A stretch of DNA of 64,000 nt from Hyphomicrobiaceae bacterium (GTDB lineage Bacteria > Pseudomonadota > Alphaproteobacteria > Rhizobiales > Hyphomicrobiaceae): contig JALHOW010000001.1 in the NCBI GenBank assembly GCA_022842785.1, positions 62,001 to 126,000 on the forward strand, given 5' to 3'. Position 1 is the first letter of the stretch, and every line of letters starts with the position of its first letter. The notes under the pieces are model-generated. The model had not been told where the DNA came from. It did not search any database and saw only the letters and a program-made list of their open reading frames with translations. Shown piece by piece: positions 43,752 to 52,531 of the stretch. The translations under genes were made by a program, and so were the position numbers.

Positions 43752-43997
43752 TCAGTACGTCAGCGCTGCCTTGATCGCGATCAGCTCCTGCCGACCGTCG
43801 GGATAAGCCTCGTACGCCTTGCCCGCGCGCCGGTACCAGTAGCGGCTGTTGGGCTCGTCGGGCTCCAGCTTGTGCAGCACGGCATGAATCCAGCACGAGG
43901 TCGGATCGCTTTCATCGCGCTGGACGATGCCATGCGCCGCCTCCCAATCGTCGGCGAGCGCATGGTCGACGGCCTGCACCAGCTCCGAACGCTCCAT
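43752..43997 (-). CDS. Short conserved protein of unknown function
   Basis: An 81-residue soluble protein: LVQAVDHALADDWEAAHGIV, CWIHAVLHKLEPDEPNSRYW and YRRAGKAYE form short helices of a TPR-like type. No motif for catalysis is seen. The ATG at 43997 lies two bases after the monooxygenase stop, so it is probably translated from the same message. A start 33 bases earlier would overlap that gene. Confidence 0.7.
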   Translation of the reverse strand: MERSELVQAVDHALADDWEAAHGIVQRDESDPTSCWIHAVLHKLEPDEPNSRYWYRRAGKAYEAYPDGRQELIAIKAALTY

Positions 43998-43999
43998 GC

Positions 44000-45361
44000 T
44001 CACGCCGCCCCGCGCTTTACGTTCCGCCACGCGCCGACCTCCGGCCGCGCAAGGCCGAGGTTCTCACGCAGCGTCGCGCCGCGATAGTCCTTGTGGTAGA
44101 GCCCGCGCTTCTGCAATTCCGGCACCACGAAGCGCACGAAGTCTTCGTACGTGCCCGGCACGCTCGTCGCGCCGACGACGAAGCCGTCGCATGCCGGTGC
44201 CGTGAAATACGCCTCGAACATGTCGGCCACTTCCTTGGGGCCGCCGACCCAGGGATTGTTGAGCCGCCCGCGACCGCTGATGCGAATGAAGTCGCGGATC
44301 GTTGGATTCTTCGTACCCGCGGCCTTGAGCACGCGATCGCGGATGGTCTGCAGGCCGGTCATGGACGCAATGTCCTCGTCCGTCAGCGGCTCGTCGAGCG
44401 GCTTCGAGCCGAAGTCGAAATTCAGCGCCTCCGACAGCAGCATGAGGCTGTCCACCTCGAGCGGCAGTTTGTCGAGAGCCGCGCGCTTGTCCTCGGCTTC
44501 CATCTTCGTCTCGGCGACGACGGGATGCACGAGCGCGCCGATGAGCATGCTGTTGGGATCGCGGCCGGTCGCGGCGCACAGCGCCTTCAGCTCCGCGTAT
44601 TCTTTTTTTCCGACGTCCAGGCTTGGCGTGTACGTGAAGATCATCTCGCCCCATTCGGACGCGAAACGCTTGCCACGGCCGCTCTGGCCCGCCTGAATGA
44701 GCAGCGGATGCCCCTGCGCCGAGCGCGGTACCGTGAACGGCCCGCGCGATTTGAAATTCTCGCCTTTGTAGTCGAGCCGCTGCACCTTCGAGGCATCCGC
44801 GAACCGGCCCGTCGTCTTATCGACGATCAGCGCATCGTCCGCCCAGGTGTCCCAGTGACCGAGCACGACCTGCATGAACTCGTCGGCCTTGTCGTAGCGC
44901 TCGTCATGCTCGGCGACGTCGTCGCGCCCCATGTTGCGCGCCTCGATGTCGTTGAGCGAGGTGACGATGTTCCAGCCCGCGCGTCCATTGGTCATGAGGT
45001 CGAGCGTCGCGAACATGCGCGCGACGTGGAACGGCTCGTAGTACGTCGTCGAGTAGGTCGCGCCGAGGCCGAGCCGCTCGGTCGCCATGCCCATGGCCAT
45101 CATGCAGGCCACTGGATCCATCTTTACGCAGCGAATGCCGTTCTCGACAGCCTCCGTATAACGTCCGCCATGGAACTCGGGCATGCCGAGCCGGTCGTCG
45201 AAGAAGGCGAGCTGGAACTTCCCGGCCTCGAGCACCTTGCCGATGTGACGATAGAAGTCGGGCGACATGAAATCGGTGCGCGACTCGGGGTGGCGCCAGG
45301 AGGCGGCGAAGTTCGAGCAATTCTGCGCCTGAAGAAATCCGATCAGCGCCATCTGTCGCAT
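44000..45361 (-). CDS. LLM class flavin-dependent monooxygenase (NtaA/SnaA/DszA family)
   Basis: A 453-residue bacterial-luciferase-like monooxygenase. Family blocks are FDDRLGMPEFHGGRYTEAVE, ATYSTTYYEPFHVARMFATL, NGRAGWNIVTS, LGHWDTWADDALI and PLLIQAGQSGRGKRFASEW. These enzymes use FMNH2 from a partner reductase to oxidise sulfur or nitrogen compounds such as dibenzothiophene sulfone or nitrilotriacetate. The partner reductase is not in the window and the substrate is unknown. It is the first gene of a three-gene minus-strand set. Confidence 0.92.
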   Translation of the reverse strand: MRQMALIGFLQAQNCSNFAASWRHPESRTDFMSPDFYRHIGKVLEAGKFQLAFFDDRLGMPEFHGGRYTEAVENGIRCVKMDPVACMMAMGMATERLGLGATYSTTYYEPFHVARMFATLDLMTNGRAGWNIVTSLNDIEARNMGRDDVAEHDERYDKADEFMQVVLGHWDTWADDALIVDKTTGRFADASKVQRLDYKGENFKSRGPFTVPRSAQGHPLLIQAGQSGRGKRFASEWGEMIFTYTPSLDVGKKEYAELKALCAATGRDPNSMLIGALVHPVVAETKMEAEDKRAALDKLPLEVDSLMLLSEALNFDFGSKPLDEPLTDEDIASMTGLQTIRDRVLKAAGTKNPTIRDFIRISGRGRLNNPWVGGPKEVADMFEAYFTAPACDGFVVGATSVPGTYEDFVRFVVPELQKRGLYHKDYRGATLRENLGLARPEVGAWRNVKRGAA

Positions 45362-45619
45362 GGAGACGTGTCCTCGATCTCGTGAGTTGCAGAGCGGCAG
45401 AGTAAACGCAGGGCGATGCCGGCGCCAGATTCATGTCCGGACATCAGATCTGCTTAACTGACTTGGACGCGCGCCCGATTGTGCGCCGCAGCAATGGCAT
45501 CGAACGTGCTTCATTGTTGCGGGCGGCTAGCGTATAGACGCCTCTTGCCGGCCGATCAGGGGCCGGTGCGCGCACGGGCCGCGGGGGCCGTGCGAACTGA
45601 GCCGATCGGAGGGCCACAG

Positions 45620-46615
45620 ATGGCGCAGGACAAGGCGAAAAGTGCAGGGCTGGACCGCGTACTCGTGGTCGAGGTCGCGCGCGTCACCGAGGCTGCCGCC
45701 ATCGCTTCGGCGCGCTTCCGCGGCATGGGCAACGCCAAGGGCGCCGACAAGGCCGCCGTCGATGCCATGCGCAAGGAACTCGGCAAGATCCACATCCGCG
45801 GCAAGGTCGTCATCGGCGAAGGCGAGATGGACGAAGCGCCGATGCTCTACATCGGCGAGGAAGTCGGCATCGGTGACGGGCCGGAGGTCGACATTGCCGT
45901 CGATCCGCTCGAGGGCACGACCATTTGTGCCAAGGACATGCCGAATTCGCTCGCGGTCATCGCGATCTCCGAGCGTGGCGGTCTGCTCCACGCGCCCGAC
46001 ATGTACATGGACAAGATCGCCATCGGTCCCGGATATCCCGAAGGCATCATCGACCTCGATACGCCGATCGGTGAGCAGCTCGAGAAGCTCGCCAAGGCCA
46101 AGGGTGTGCCCGTCGACCAGATCAGCGCCTGCATTCTCGATCGCCCACGCCATTCCGAGATCATCGAGGCCGTGCGCAAGGTCGGGGCCGGTATCCGTCT
46201 CATTCCCGACGGCGACATTGCCGGCGTCATCTGGTGCACCGACCCGCAGCAGACGGGCGTCGACATCTATCTCGGCTCCGGCGGTGCGCCCGAAGGTGTG
46301 CTCGCGGCCGCCGCGCTCCGTTGCATCGGCGGTCAGATGCAGGGCCGCCTCAAGCCGTCGAACCGCGAGGAAGTCGAGCGCGCGGCGAAGATGGGCATCC
46401 CCGACATCAACCGGAAGTTCTCCATGCAGGAGATGGCATCCGGCGACGTGATCTTCTCCGCGACCGGCGTGACGAGCGGCTCGATCCTCGAAGGCGTGCA
46501 CTTCCGCGGCGACTTCGCCGAAACCGAAACGCTCGTCATGCGCTCCGCCACCGGCACCGTGCGGCGCGTGAAGACGACCTTCCGCAATGTGAAGATGAAG
46601 ATGGCAGGGGTGTAA
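45620..46615 (+). CDS. glpX: Class II fructose-1,6-bisphosphatase
   Basis: A 331-residue GlpX-type phosphatase. It shows KVVIGEGEMDEAPMLYIGEE (metal-binding acidic residues), VDPLEGTTICAKDMPNSLAV and the later LGSGGAPEGVLAAAALRCIG, all family signatures, and has normal length. It hydrolyses fructose-1,6-bisphosphate in gluconeogenesis and, in some bacteria, sedoheptulose bisphosphate. The ATG at 45620 follows GGAGGG; the frame extends upstream without conservation. It diverges from the monooxygenase and is followed by a repeat-filled gap. Confidence 0.96.
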   Translation: MAQDKAKSAGLDRVLVVEVARVTEAAAIASARFRGMGNAKGADKAAVDAMRKELGKIHIRGKVVIGEGEMDEAPMLYIGEEVGIGDGPEVDIAVDPLEGTTICAKDMPNSLAVIAISERGGLLHAPDMYMDKIAIGPGYPEGIIDLDTPIGEQLEKLAKAKGVPVDQISACILDRPRHSEIIEAVRKVGAGIRLIPDGDIAGVIWCTDPQQTGVDIYLGSGGAPEGVLAAAALRCIGGQMQGRLKPSNREEVERAAKMGIPDINRKFSMQEMASGDVIFSATGVTSGSILEGVHFRGDFAETETLVMRSATGTVRRVKTTFRNVKMKMAGV

Positions 46616-46799
46616 TTCGCGGCTCTGCCGCGACGGGGCTTTCGCCCCTGGCCCCAATCGGGGAGACCCCGAACCCCCTTCTTTTTATGGACTTGCCGCT
46701 CGCGGCTCGCTCCAGTTCATAGAAACGGGTGGGTTCGGGAGGGTGTCCCTCCCGATGGAGCGCGAGGCCTAGCCTCGCTCGCGCTGCAGGCGCGAATGC
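46616..46799. repeat. Intergenic hairpin repeat, copies R3L and R3R (inverted pair)
   Basis: The whole gap between glpX and the convergent LysE gene is made of two repeat units facing each other. The left unit has CGGGGAGACCCCG and the tail ending TTTTTATGGACTT at 46694. The right unit, inverted, has TCGGGAGGGTGTCCCTCCCGA at about 46735-46755. GCGC-type hairpins bound both sides (TCGCGGCTCTGCCGCGA, GCGCTGCAGGCGC). Confidence 0.75.
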
Positions 46800-47417
46800 T
46801 TACGTCCTCACCGTCGCCGCTGCCACGCCCGCGCCAATCAGCAGGCTGCCACCGATCTTGTTGAAGAGGCTGATGGCGCTCGGATTGCGCGCCATGGCGC
46901 CTGCGCGCGCGGCGAGAAAGCCATAGGTCAGCGCATTGGCGAACGCGATCACCAGGAACGTCGCGCCGAGAATGAGCATCTGCTTGAGCACGTCACCCTT
47001 CGGATCGATGAACTGCGGCATGAAGGCGACGAAGAACGTGATCCCCTTGGGATTGAGCGCGGTCACGATCCACGCGTGCGCGACCATGGCGAGTGAGCTC
47101 GCGCGATCCGTGCGCGCCTCCGTCTGCAATGTGCCACCGGCCTTCCAGAGCTTGATGCCGAGCCAGATGAGATAAGCCGCGCCCGCGAGCTTCAGCACCG
47201 TGAAGAGCGTTGCCGATGTCGCGAGCAGGGCACCGACGCCCAGCAGCGAGAGCGTCACTGCCGTGAAGTCGCCGAGCGCAACACCGATCGAGGTCGGCAG
47301 TGCGGCGCGCCAGCCTTGTCCGAGCGCGTATGAGACGACCAGCAGCACGGTCGGCCCCGGGATCATGACGAGGATGGTGGAGGCCGCGACAAAGGCGAGC
47401 CAGGCTTCGATGCTCAT
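46800..47417 (-). CDS. LysE family translocator
   Basis: A 205-residue exporter with six membrane helices. The LysE/RhtB signature is at the start (VMIPGPTVLLVVSYALGQG), followed by ALGDFTAVTLSLLGVGALL, AAYLIWLGIKLWKAG and LNPKGITFFVAFMPQFI. Family members export amino acids such as lysine, threonine or homoserine lactone. The substrate is unknown. The ATG follows GAGGGG. Repeat-rich gaps lie on both sides. Confidence 0.93.
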   Translation of the reverse strand: MSIEAWLAFVAASTILVMIPGPTVLLVVSYALGQGWRAALPTSIGVALGDFTAVTLSLLGVGALLATSATLFTVLKLAGAAYLIWLGIKLWKAGGTLQTEARTDRASSLAMVAHAWIVTALNPKGITFFVAFMPQFIDPKGDVLKQMLILGATFLVIAFANALTYGFLAARAGAMARNPSAISLFNKIGGSLLIGAGVAAATVRT

Positions 47418-47479
47418 GGAGATGCCCCTCGGTTCGGCGTGAGTTTCGCCGCACCAAGCTCTCGCGTGAGGCCGTCGTC

Positions 47480-47699
47480 AAGTGGTTCGCGCCCATGGCG
47501 CGAGTGGGGCTTTCGCCCCACGCCCCACGGTGCCAAAGGCGCGTCTCCGACACGACGAGGGACACCCTCCCGGAGCCAACCGCTTTAAGACTTGAGTGCC
47601 CCAGGCGAGACCCCACCGCATGGCCGCCGCGGGCATAGCACTACCGGGATGGTTGCGAAGCACCCCTTCCCAGCAGCCCGCGGTGCTAAAAATAACAAG
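47480..47699. repeat. Intergenic hairpin repeat, copy R4, with one D module
   Basis: It contains a TTCGCGCC-CAT-GGCGCGAG hairpin near 47490, the core GAGGGACACCCTCCCGGAG at about 47557-47575, an ACCGCTTTAAGACTT tail ending at 47593, and then a D module (CCGCATGGCCGCCGCGGGC ... CAGCAGCCCGCGG) at about 47619-47685. The order of modules is the same as in R2. It lies upstream of the LysE gene and directly after the SGNH gene stop. Confidence 0.75.
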
Positions 47700-49115
47700 T
47701 CAGCGCGGCGCTGGGCGTGGAATGGGTTGCGGTGCTTGCTGCGTCGGCGCGCGCGTTTGCGCGGGCTCCGTTGCTGCCGGCGTCACCGGCGGGCTCGGCG
47801 CGACCGGGCGACTGATCGGCGGCCAAGTGATGTCGTCGGCGCGTCCATCCTTGGGCTCGAGCCGCTCACCTTTTACGAGCACACGGAAAAACGGCGTCTG
47901 GCTCGGGAGCGCGCGGCGGGGCTGGACGTCGGGTGTTGCTGCCGTGGAGATCGTGCGCGACAGCGTCAGCCCGCCCGGGATCTCGCGGACGAGCACTTCG
48001 CCCGGTTGGCTCGTGCGATCACTGGCGGTGCGGCGCGCGAGGAGCGCCATGAGGTTGCCGGGGATTGCGGGTCGCGGCAGTTCGATCGTCGCCGCTTCCT
48101 GCCGGCCGGAGGTGCCCGTGTCCGTGATCGCCACGCGACTGCTATCGGCCTTGAGCTCGCCTTCCGTCGTCTGCTGAGCCGGTCGCGTTGCAGCCCTGGC
48201 GCCCGTGCCCGAGGCCTCCGACGCTCGCGCAGAGGCAGACGGCTGCGGCGATGCGCGGAGTGGCCGTATGATGCGCTGCTCGGCTTCGCTACCCGCGAGT
48301 GGAATGGAGCGCTGGGCACGCGCCTGCACGAGGTCGCGCTTTAACTCGCGCTCGACGAAATGGGCCACCTTCCGGCTACCGGCCGGCGTGAACGTGATGC
48401 CGTCGGCCTGGCGCAACAGGCGACTCGCGCCGGTGAGGTCCGGCCCGTAAGGATCGTAGCGGCCATCCTGGTTCGCGGTTGCTGCGTAGATGTCGATCAT
48501 CTTCTGGCCGGCAGCGTAAGCGCGCTCGCGTAGGACACCGTTGATCGCCTGCAATTCGTCGCTGATGTCTGGCCGCCGTACGATTGGCAGGCCCACCCAG
48601 TACACCGCGATGCGCTGCGCCCTGAAGGCGCGGATGATGCGATCGAGGCGGCGTCCGTACTCCTGCTGCCAAACGTCGGAGCCGACGGGTGCGCGGCGCC
48701 CATTGGCGAGCCGCATGGGATAGCGGTCGTTGAGGCCGATCTGGACGATGATGATGTGCGCATTGCTGCGGGCGAGTTCGCTCACGATCTCGCTGATGTC
48801 CTCTTCGAAGCTCGCGCGCAGCAGGCTGTGAATGGGGCGGTGACGTCGCTGCACGGAGACGCGCGGCTCATCGGCAAGCTGTTCGACCAGTCCGGTGAGC
48901 AGGCCCTCCGCCAGCACGTCGCCCCACACTTCGAGCCGATAGGTATTGTTCTCGGGAAATGGCGTGATGTAGCTCGTCGAAAGCGCCGGCCCCTGCGCGA
49001 CGGCCGCGCCTGATGCCATGCCGAGAACGAGCGCCGACAGCAGACCGAGTGTGCCGGCGATCCTGGCCCAGCCGCCTCTCGCGTGCCTTCTTGTGCTTTG
49101 GCTGTCACCGCCCAT
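47700..49115 (-). CDS. SGNH/DUF459-like periplasmic protein lacking the catalytic Ser and His
   Basis: A 471-residue exported protein: signal peptide (LGLLSALVLGMASGAAVAQ), an SGNH-fold domain to about residue 265, then a long Pro/Ala/Arg-rich low-complexity tail. The fold is shown by LEVWGDVLAEGLLTGL (block I), IVQIGLNDRYPM with Asn130 (block III) and QADGITFTPAGSRKVAHFVE (block V). Block I reads GDV at Val67 where the nucleophile serine of GDS should be, and block V has Thr242 where the DxxH histidine should be. It is therefore probably not an esterase. Its start overlaps the transglycosylase gene by 11 bases. Confidence 0.8.
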   Translation of the reverse strand: MGGDSQSTRRHARGGWARIAGTLGLLSALVLGMASGAAVAQGPALSTSYITPFPENNTYRLEVWGDVLAEGLLTGLVEQLADEPRVSVQRRHRPIHSLLRASFEEDISEIVSELARSNAHIIIVQIGLNDRYPMRLANGRRAPVGSDVWQQEYGRRLDRIIRAFRAQRIAVYWVGLPIVRRPDISDELQAINGVLRERAYAAGQKMIDIYAATANQDGRYDPYGPDLTGASRLLRQADGITFTPAGSRKVAHFVERELKRDLVQARAQRSIPLAGSEAEQRIIRPLRASPQPSASARASEASGTGARAATRPAQQTTEGELKADSSRVAITDTGTSGRQEAATIELPRPAIPGNLMALLARRTASDRTSQPGEVLVREIPGGLTLSRTISTAATPDVQPRRALPSQTPFFRVLVKGERLEPKDGRADDITWPPISRPVAPSPPVTPAATEPAQTRAPTQQAPQPIPRPAPR

Positions 49116-50376
49116 CGGCAAGGCCCTTGCGAAGATGTTCCAGCACTTCCTGGCGTGGCCAGCAGCCGACTTGGATACGCGCGCCGCGCTCGTACTGCCC
49201 GATCTGCCAACGTGTATTGGAGCCGATCTTACCATCGATCTTGTCGATGGCTGCACCGCGCCGCTTGAGCTGCTCCTGGATCTCGGCAATCTCCCGGTCG
49301 GGGAGCTGGCGGATCTGGGTCCAGGATGTCCTGAAATCGCCGCCGCCGGCTATGCGATCCGAGAGGTGCCCGACGAATGTGGCATAGAGATCGGACATGT
49401 TGTAGGCCCGAATGGCCTTGAAGTTCTCTGTCGCGAGGAATGAGGGGCCGAAGGCGCCGGCCGGCGACATCAGATAGGCATCCGCATCGAGATGCGCGGG
49501 CGCGAATGGCTTGCCGTCGGCGCGGGTCATACCGAGCTTGACCCATTCGGCGATCGGGCGGCTGTTGGCCGGGCCTTCCTGCGCGCAGTCGACGCCCTTC
49601 CCGAGGCGCACTTCGATGCCCCAAGGCAGGCCCTTGATCCAGCCCTTCTGCTCGAGCTGCTTTGCGGCCGAGCCGAGCGCGTCGGCTGTCGAGCCGAAGA
49701 GATCGAGCTTGCCGTCGCGATCGAGATCGACGCCCGAGCCATAGAATTCCGACGGCATGAACTGCGTGAGGCCCATGGCGCCGGCCCAGGAGCCGCGCAT
49801 TTCATCGCGCTTGAGAATGCCGTCCTGCAGCAGGCGCAGCGCGTGGATCAGCTCATCGCGGAAGAGGTCGGGCCTGCGTCCGACATAGGCTTGCGTTGCG
49901 AGCACGCGGATCACGTCATGACGCGAACGATGACTGCCGAAAGCGGTCTCGCGGCCCCAGATGGCGAGCACGATCGCGCGATCGACGCCGATCTCGGCCT
50001 CGACCTTGTCCAGGATCGCCTTGTGGCGTTCGGCGAGCTCGCGGCCCTCGCGCGCCAGCCGCATGATCTGCTCGCGGTTGATGTACTGCTCGGGCGTGCG
50101 GCTGAACTCGGCTTGTCCGCTCGGGCGCGTGTCCGGCTTCTCGGGCAACACGAGATCGGGAAGCGAATAGTCGGGTGCTATCCCGGCAAAGGCGCCATCG
50201 AAAGTCTTGCGCGTGATGCCGGCGCGCTGGGCGTCCGCCCAGAAGCTCTCGAGCCACGCGCTGAAGGTCGGGCGCGACTGGGCTTCTGCAGTTCGAGCCA
50301 TAGCGAACGCCATCATTGCGACGACCACCATCGTCGTCACTGCCACAAACCGTCCGGCTCTCCAGTAACTGCTCAA
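49105..50376 (-). CDS. Lytic murein transglycosylase (MltB-like) with peptidoglycan-binding domain
   Basis: About 423 residues. A signal peptide (VTTMVVVAMMAFAMARTAEA) leads into an SLT/MltB-type domain with the catalytic glutamate in IWGRETAFG and the downstream WAGAMGLTQFMPSEFY and GVDLDRDGKLDLF. A C-terminal PG_binding_1 repeat follows (IQEQLKRRGAAIDKIDGKIG). It cleaves glycan strands in the periplasm. The TTG start at 50376 has AAGGCGGG and gives a normal signal peptide; ATG starts at 50424 or 50457 would lengthen the N-terminus oddly. Its stop overlaps the SGNH gene start, so the pair is coupled. Confidence 0.88.
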   Translation of the reverse strand: MSSYWRAGRFVAVTTMVVVAMMAFAMARTAEAQSRPTFSAWLESFWADAQRAGITRKTFDGAFAGIAPDYSLPDLVLPEKPDTRPSGQAEFSRTPEQYINREQIMRLAREGRELAERHKAILDKVEAEIGVDRAIVLAIWGRETAFGSHRSRHDVIRVLATQAYVGRRPDLFRDELIHALRLLQDGILKRDEMRGSWAGAMGLTQFMPSEFYGSGVDLDRDGKLDLFGSTADALGSAAKQLEQKGWIKGLPWGIEVRLGKGVDCAQEGPANSRPIAEWVKLGMTRADGKPFAPAHLDADAYLMSPAGAFGPSFLATENFKAIRAYNMSDLYATFVGHLSDRIAGGGDFRTSWTQIRQLPDREIAEIQEQLKRRGAAIDKIDGKIGSNTRWQIGQYERGARIQVGCWPRQEVLEHLRKGLADGR

Positions 50377-50485
50377 AAGCCCGCCTTCCTCGCCACACGC
50401 GCCCGACTCAACGGACGCTGCCATCTTAGCCGAGAGAGGCCAGCCGAAGCGGGCCATTTTGGGGCTGCGACAGCCCGGCGTCACG

Positions 50486-51475
50486 TCAGGTGTTGGCTCT
50501 CAGCGCGAGCTTGCGCTCCCAAGCGAGCGCCTCGGTGACGATCTTGTCCAGATCATCATGCGCAGGCACCCAGCCGAGCTCGGAACGAATGCGGTCGGAG
50601 GCGGCCACGATCGATGCCGGATCGCCCAGGCGGCGCGCCGCGAGGCGAACCTCGAAATCGGCGGCCGAGACGCGCTTGACGGCGTCGATGACCTCCAGGA
50701 CGGAGTACCCCTTGGAGTATCCGCAGTTCAGAACGCGGCTCGTGCCGCCTTGGCTCAGGTGCGCGAGGGCTGCCATGTGCGCCTCGGCGAGATCCGTGAC
50801 GTGGATGTAATCGCGCACGCAGGTGCCGTCATGGGTAGCGTAATCCGTGCCGAATACCTCCATGTACGGCCGTTTGCCGAGCGCGGCTTCCGAGGCGACC
50901 TTGATGAGATGCGTTGCGCGCGGCGTCGATTGGCCGGAGCGACCTGCGGGATCGGCGCCGGCAACATTGAAGTAGCGCAGTGCCACATAGCGGAGAGGGT
51001 GCGCGCGGGCCGTATCCGCGAGCATGATCTCGGTCATGAGCTTGGAGGAGCCATAGGGCGAGACCGGACTGAGATCCGCCTCCTCCGGCACGGGCGTCAC
51101 GGCCGGATTGCCGTAAACGGCAGCCGTGGACGAGAAGATGAACTTGTCGATGCCAGCTGCGACCGCTGCCGCAATGAGGCCGCGCGATTTTACGGTATTG
51201 TTGAGATAGTAGCCGAGCGGGTCGGTGACGGATTCCGGCACGACGATCGAGCCGGCGAAATGAATGATGGCCTCGACGGCGTGCTCTTTCAGGAGGCGGG
51301 CGATCAGCGCCTCGTCGCCGGTATCGCCCTCGACGAGCGCCGCGCGCGGGTCGATCGCCCAACGAAATCCCGTCGACAGGTTGTCGAGAACGACCACCTG
51401 GTGGCCCGCATCGGCAAGCGCCAGAACCATGTGGCTGCCGATGTAGCCGGCACCACCTGTGACCAGGATACTCAT
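50486..51475 (-). CDS. galE: UDP-glucose 4-epimerase
   Basis: A 329-residue extended SDR. The NAD motif TGGAGYIG is at the N-terminus, the catalytic YGSSK follows FSSTAAVYGNP, and VRDYIHVTDLAEAH is the GalE signature. It interconverts UDP-glucose and UDP-galactose for envelope polysaccharide. It is divergent from galU across 159 bases, and the two enzymes share a substrate pool. Confidence 0.95.
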   Translation of the reverse strand: MSILVTGGAGYIGSHMVLALADAGHQVVVLDNLSTGFRWAIDPRAALVEGDTGDEALIARLLKEHAVEAIIHFAGSIVVPESVTDPLGYYLNNTVKSRGLIAAAVAAGIDKFIFSSTAAVYGNPAVTPVPEEADLSPVSPYGSSKLMTEIMLADTARAHPLRYVALRYFNVAGADPAGRSGQSTPRATHLIKVASEAALGKRPYMEVFGTDYATHDGTCVRDYIHVTDLAEAHMAALAHLSQGGTSRVLNCGYSKGYSVLEVIDAVKRVSAADFEVRLAARRLGDPASIVAASDRIRSELGWVPAHDDLDKIVTEALAWERKLALRANT

Positions 51476-51634
51476 CGACGCGGAGGCCTTTCTGGAATGG
51501 AACTAACGTCCGCTGGAAATGTTTGGTGCACCAGTGTCGAATGGCTTAGTTGCCGGTATTCATACTGTCGATGCTAAAATAGCCACCATCGTTACCCAAT
51601 TGCGCGATGCGACGCGCCTCGGAGTACTCCCCCA

Positions 51635-52522
51635 ATGACGACCCCACTCAAGCCCATTCGCAAGGCCGTATTCCCCGTTGCCGGTCTCGGCACCCGCTTT
51701 CTGCCGGCCACCAAGGCCATACCGAAGGAAATGCTGACCGTCGTCGACAGGCCGGTCATACAACATGTCGTCGACGAGGCGCGTGCCGCGGGCATCGAGC
51801 ACTTCGTCTTCGTGACAGGCCGCAACAAGGCCGTCATCGAGGATCATTTCGACAGCCAGTTCGAGCTGGAGCGTACGCTCGCCGAACGCGGCAAGAAAGC
51901 CGAACTCGATCAGCTCATGTCCGAGCTGCCGGCCGCCGGACAGGCGAGCTTCACGCGCCAGCAGGCCCCGCTCGGACTTGGTCATGCCGTCTGGTGTGCG
52001 CGCGAGATCGTCGGCGACGAGCCCTTTGCCGTCCTGCTGCCCGACATGCTGCACCATGCCGACAAGCCCTGCCTCGCCGAGATGATCGAGGCCTACAATG
52101 CCCATGGCGGCAACCACATTGCCGTTGCGCCCGTGCCGGACGACCAGACGCATATGTACGGCATTGTCGGCGTCGAGGACCGTGCGACCAAGGTCTCTAA
52201 GATCACGAGCATGGTCGAGAAGCCGCCGAAGGGCACCGCGCCTTCGAACCTCCATGTCACGGGCCGCTACATCCTCCAGCCCCAGATCTTCGATCTGCTC
52301 GCCAAGCAGGAGCGTGGCGCCGGCAATGAGATCCAGCTCACGGATGCCATGATCCGCCTCGCCGCAACGCCGGGCCAGTCGTTCTTCGCCGATCGTTTTG
52401 ACGGCAAGATTTATGACACCGGATCGAAGATCGGTTTCCTCACGGCAAATGTCGCCTATGCGCTCGCGCGCCCGGATATTGGGCCGGCGCTCAAGGCAGA
52501 GATCAAAGCGCTGATCGGCTGA
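51635..52522 (+). CDS. galU: UTP--glucose-1-phosphate uridylyltransferase
   Basis: A 295-residue nucleotidyltransferase that makes UDP-glucose. It opens with KAVFPVAGLGTRFLPATKAI, then PKEMLTVVDRPVIQHVVDEA, and has the later GLGHAVWCAREIVGDEPFAV. Length and order are normal for GalU. UDP-glucose feeds GalE next door as well as glycan and cellulose synthesis. The sulfurtransferase gene starts nine bases after its stop. Confidence 0.96.
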   Translation: MTTPLKPIRKAVFPVAGLGTRFLPATKAIPKEMLTVVDRPVIQHVVDEARAAGIEHFVFVTGRNKAVIEDHFDSQFELERTLAERGKKAELDQLMSELPAAGQASFTRQQAPLGLGHAVWCAREIVGDEPFAVLLPDMLHHADKPCLAEMIEAYNAHGGNHIAVAPVPDDQTHMYGIVGVEDRATKVSKITSMVEKPPKGTAPSNLHVTGRYILQPQIFDLLAKQERGAGNEIQLTDAMIRLAATPGQSFFADRFDGKIYDTGSKIGFLTANVAYALARPDIGPALKAEIKALIG

Positions 52523-52531
52523 GCAGGGCCC

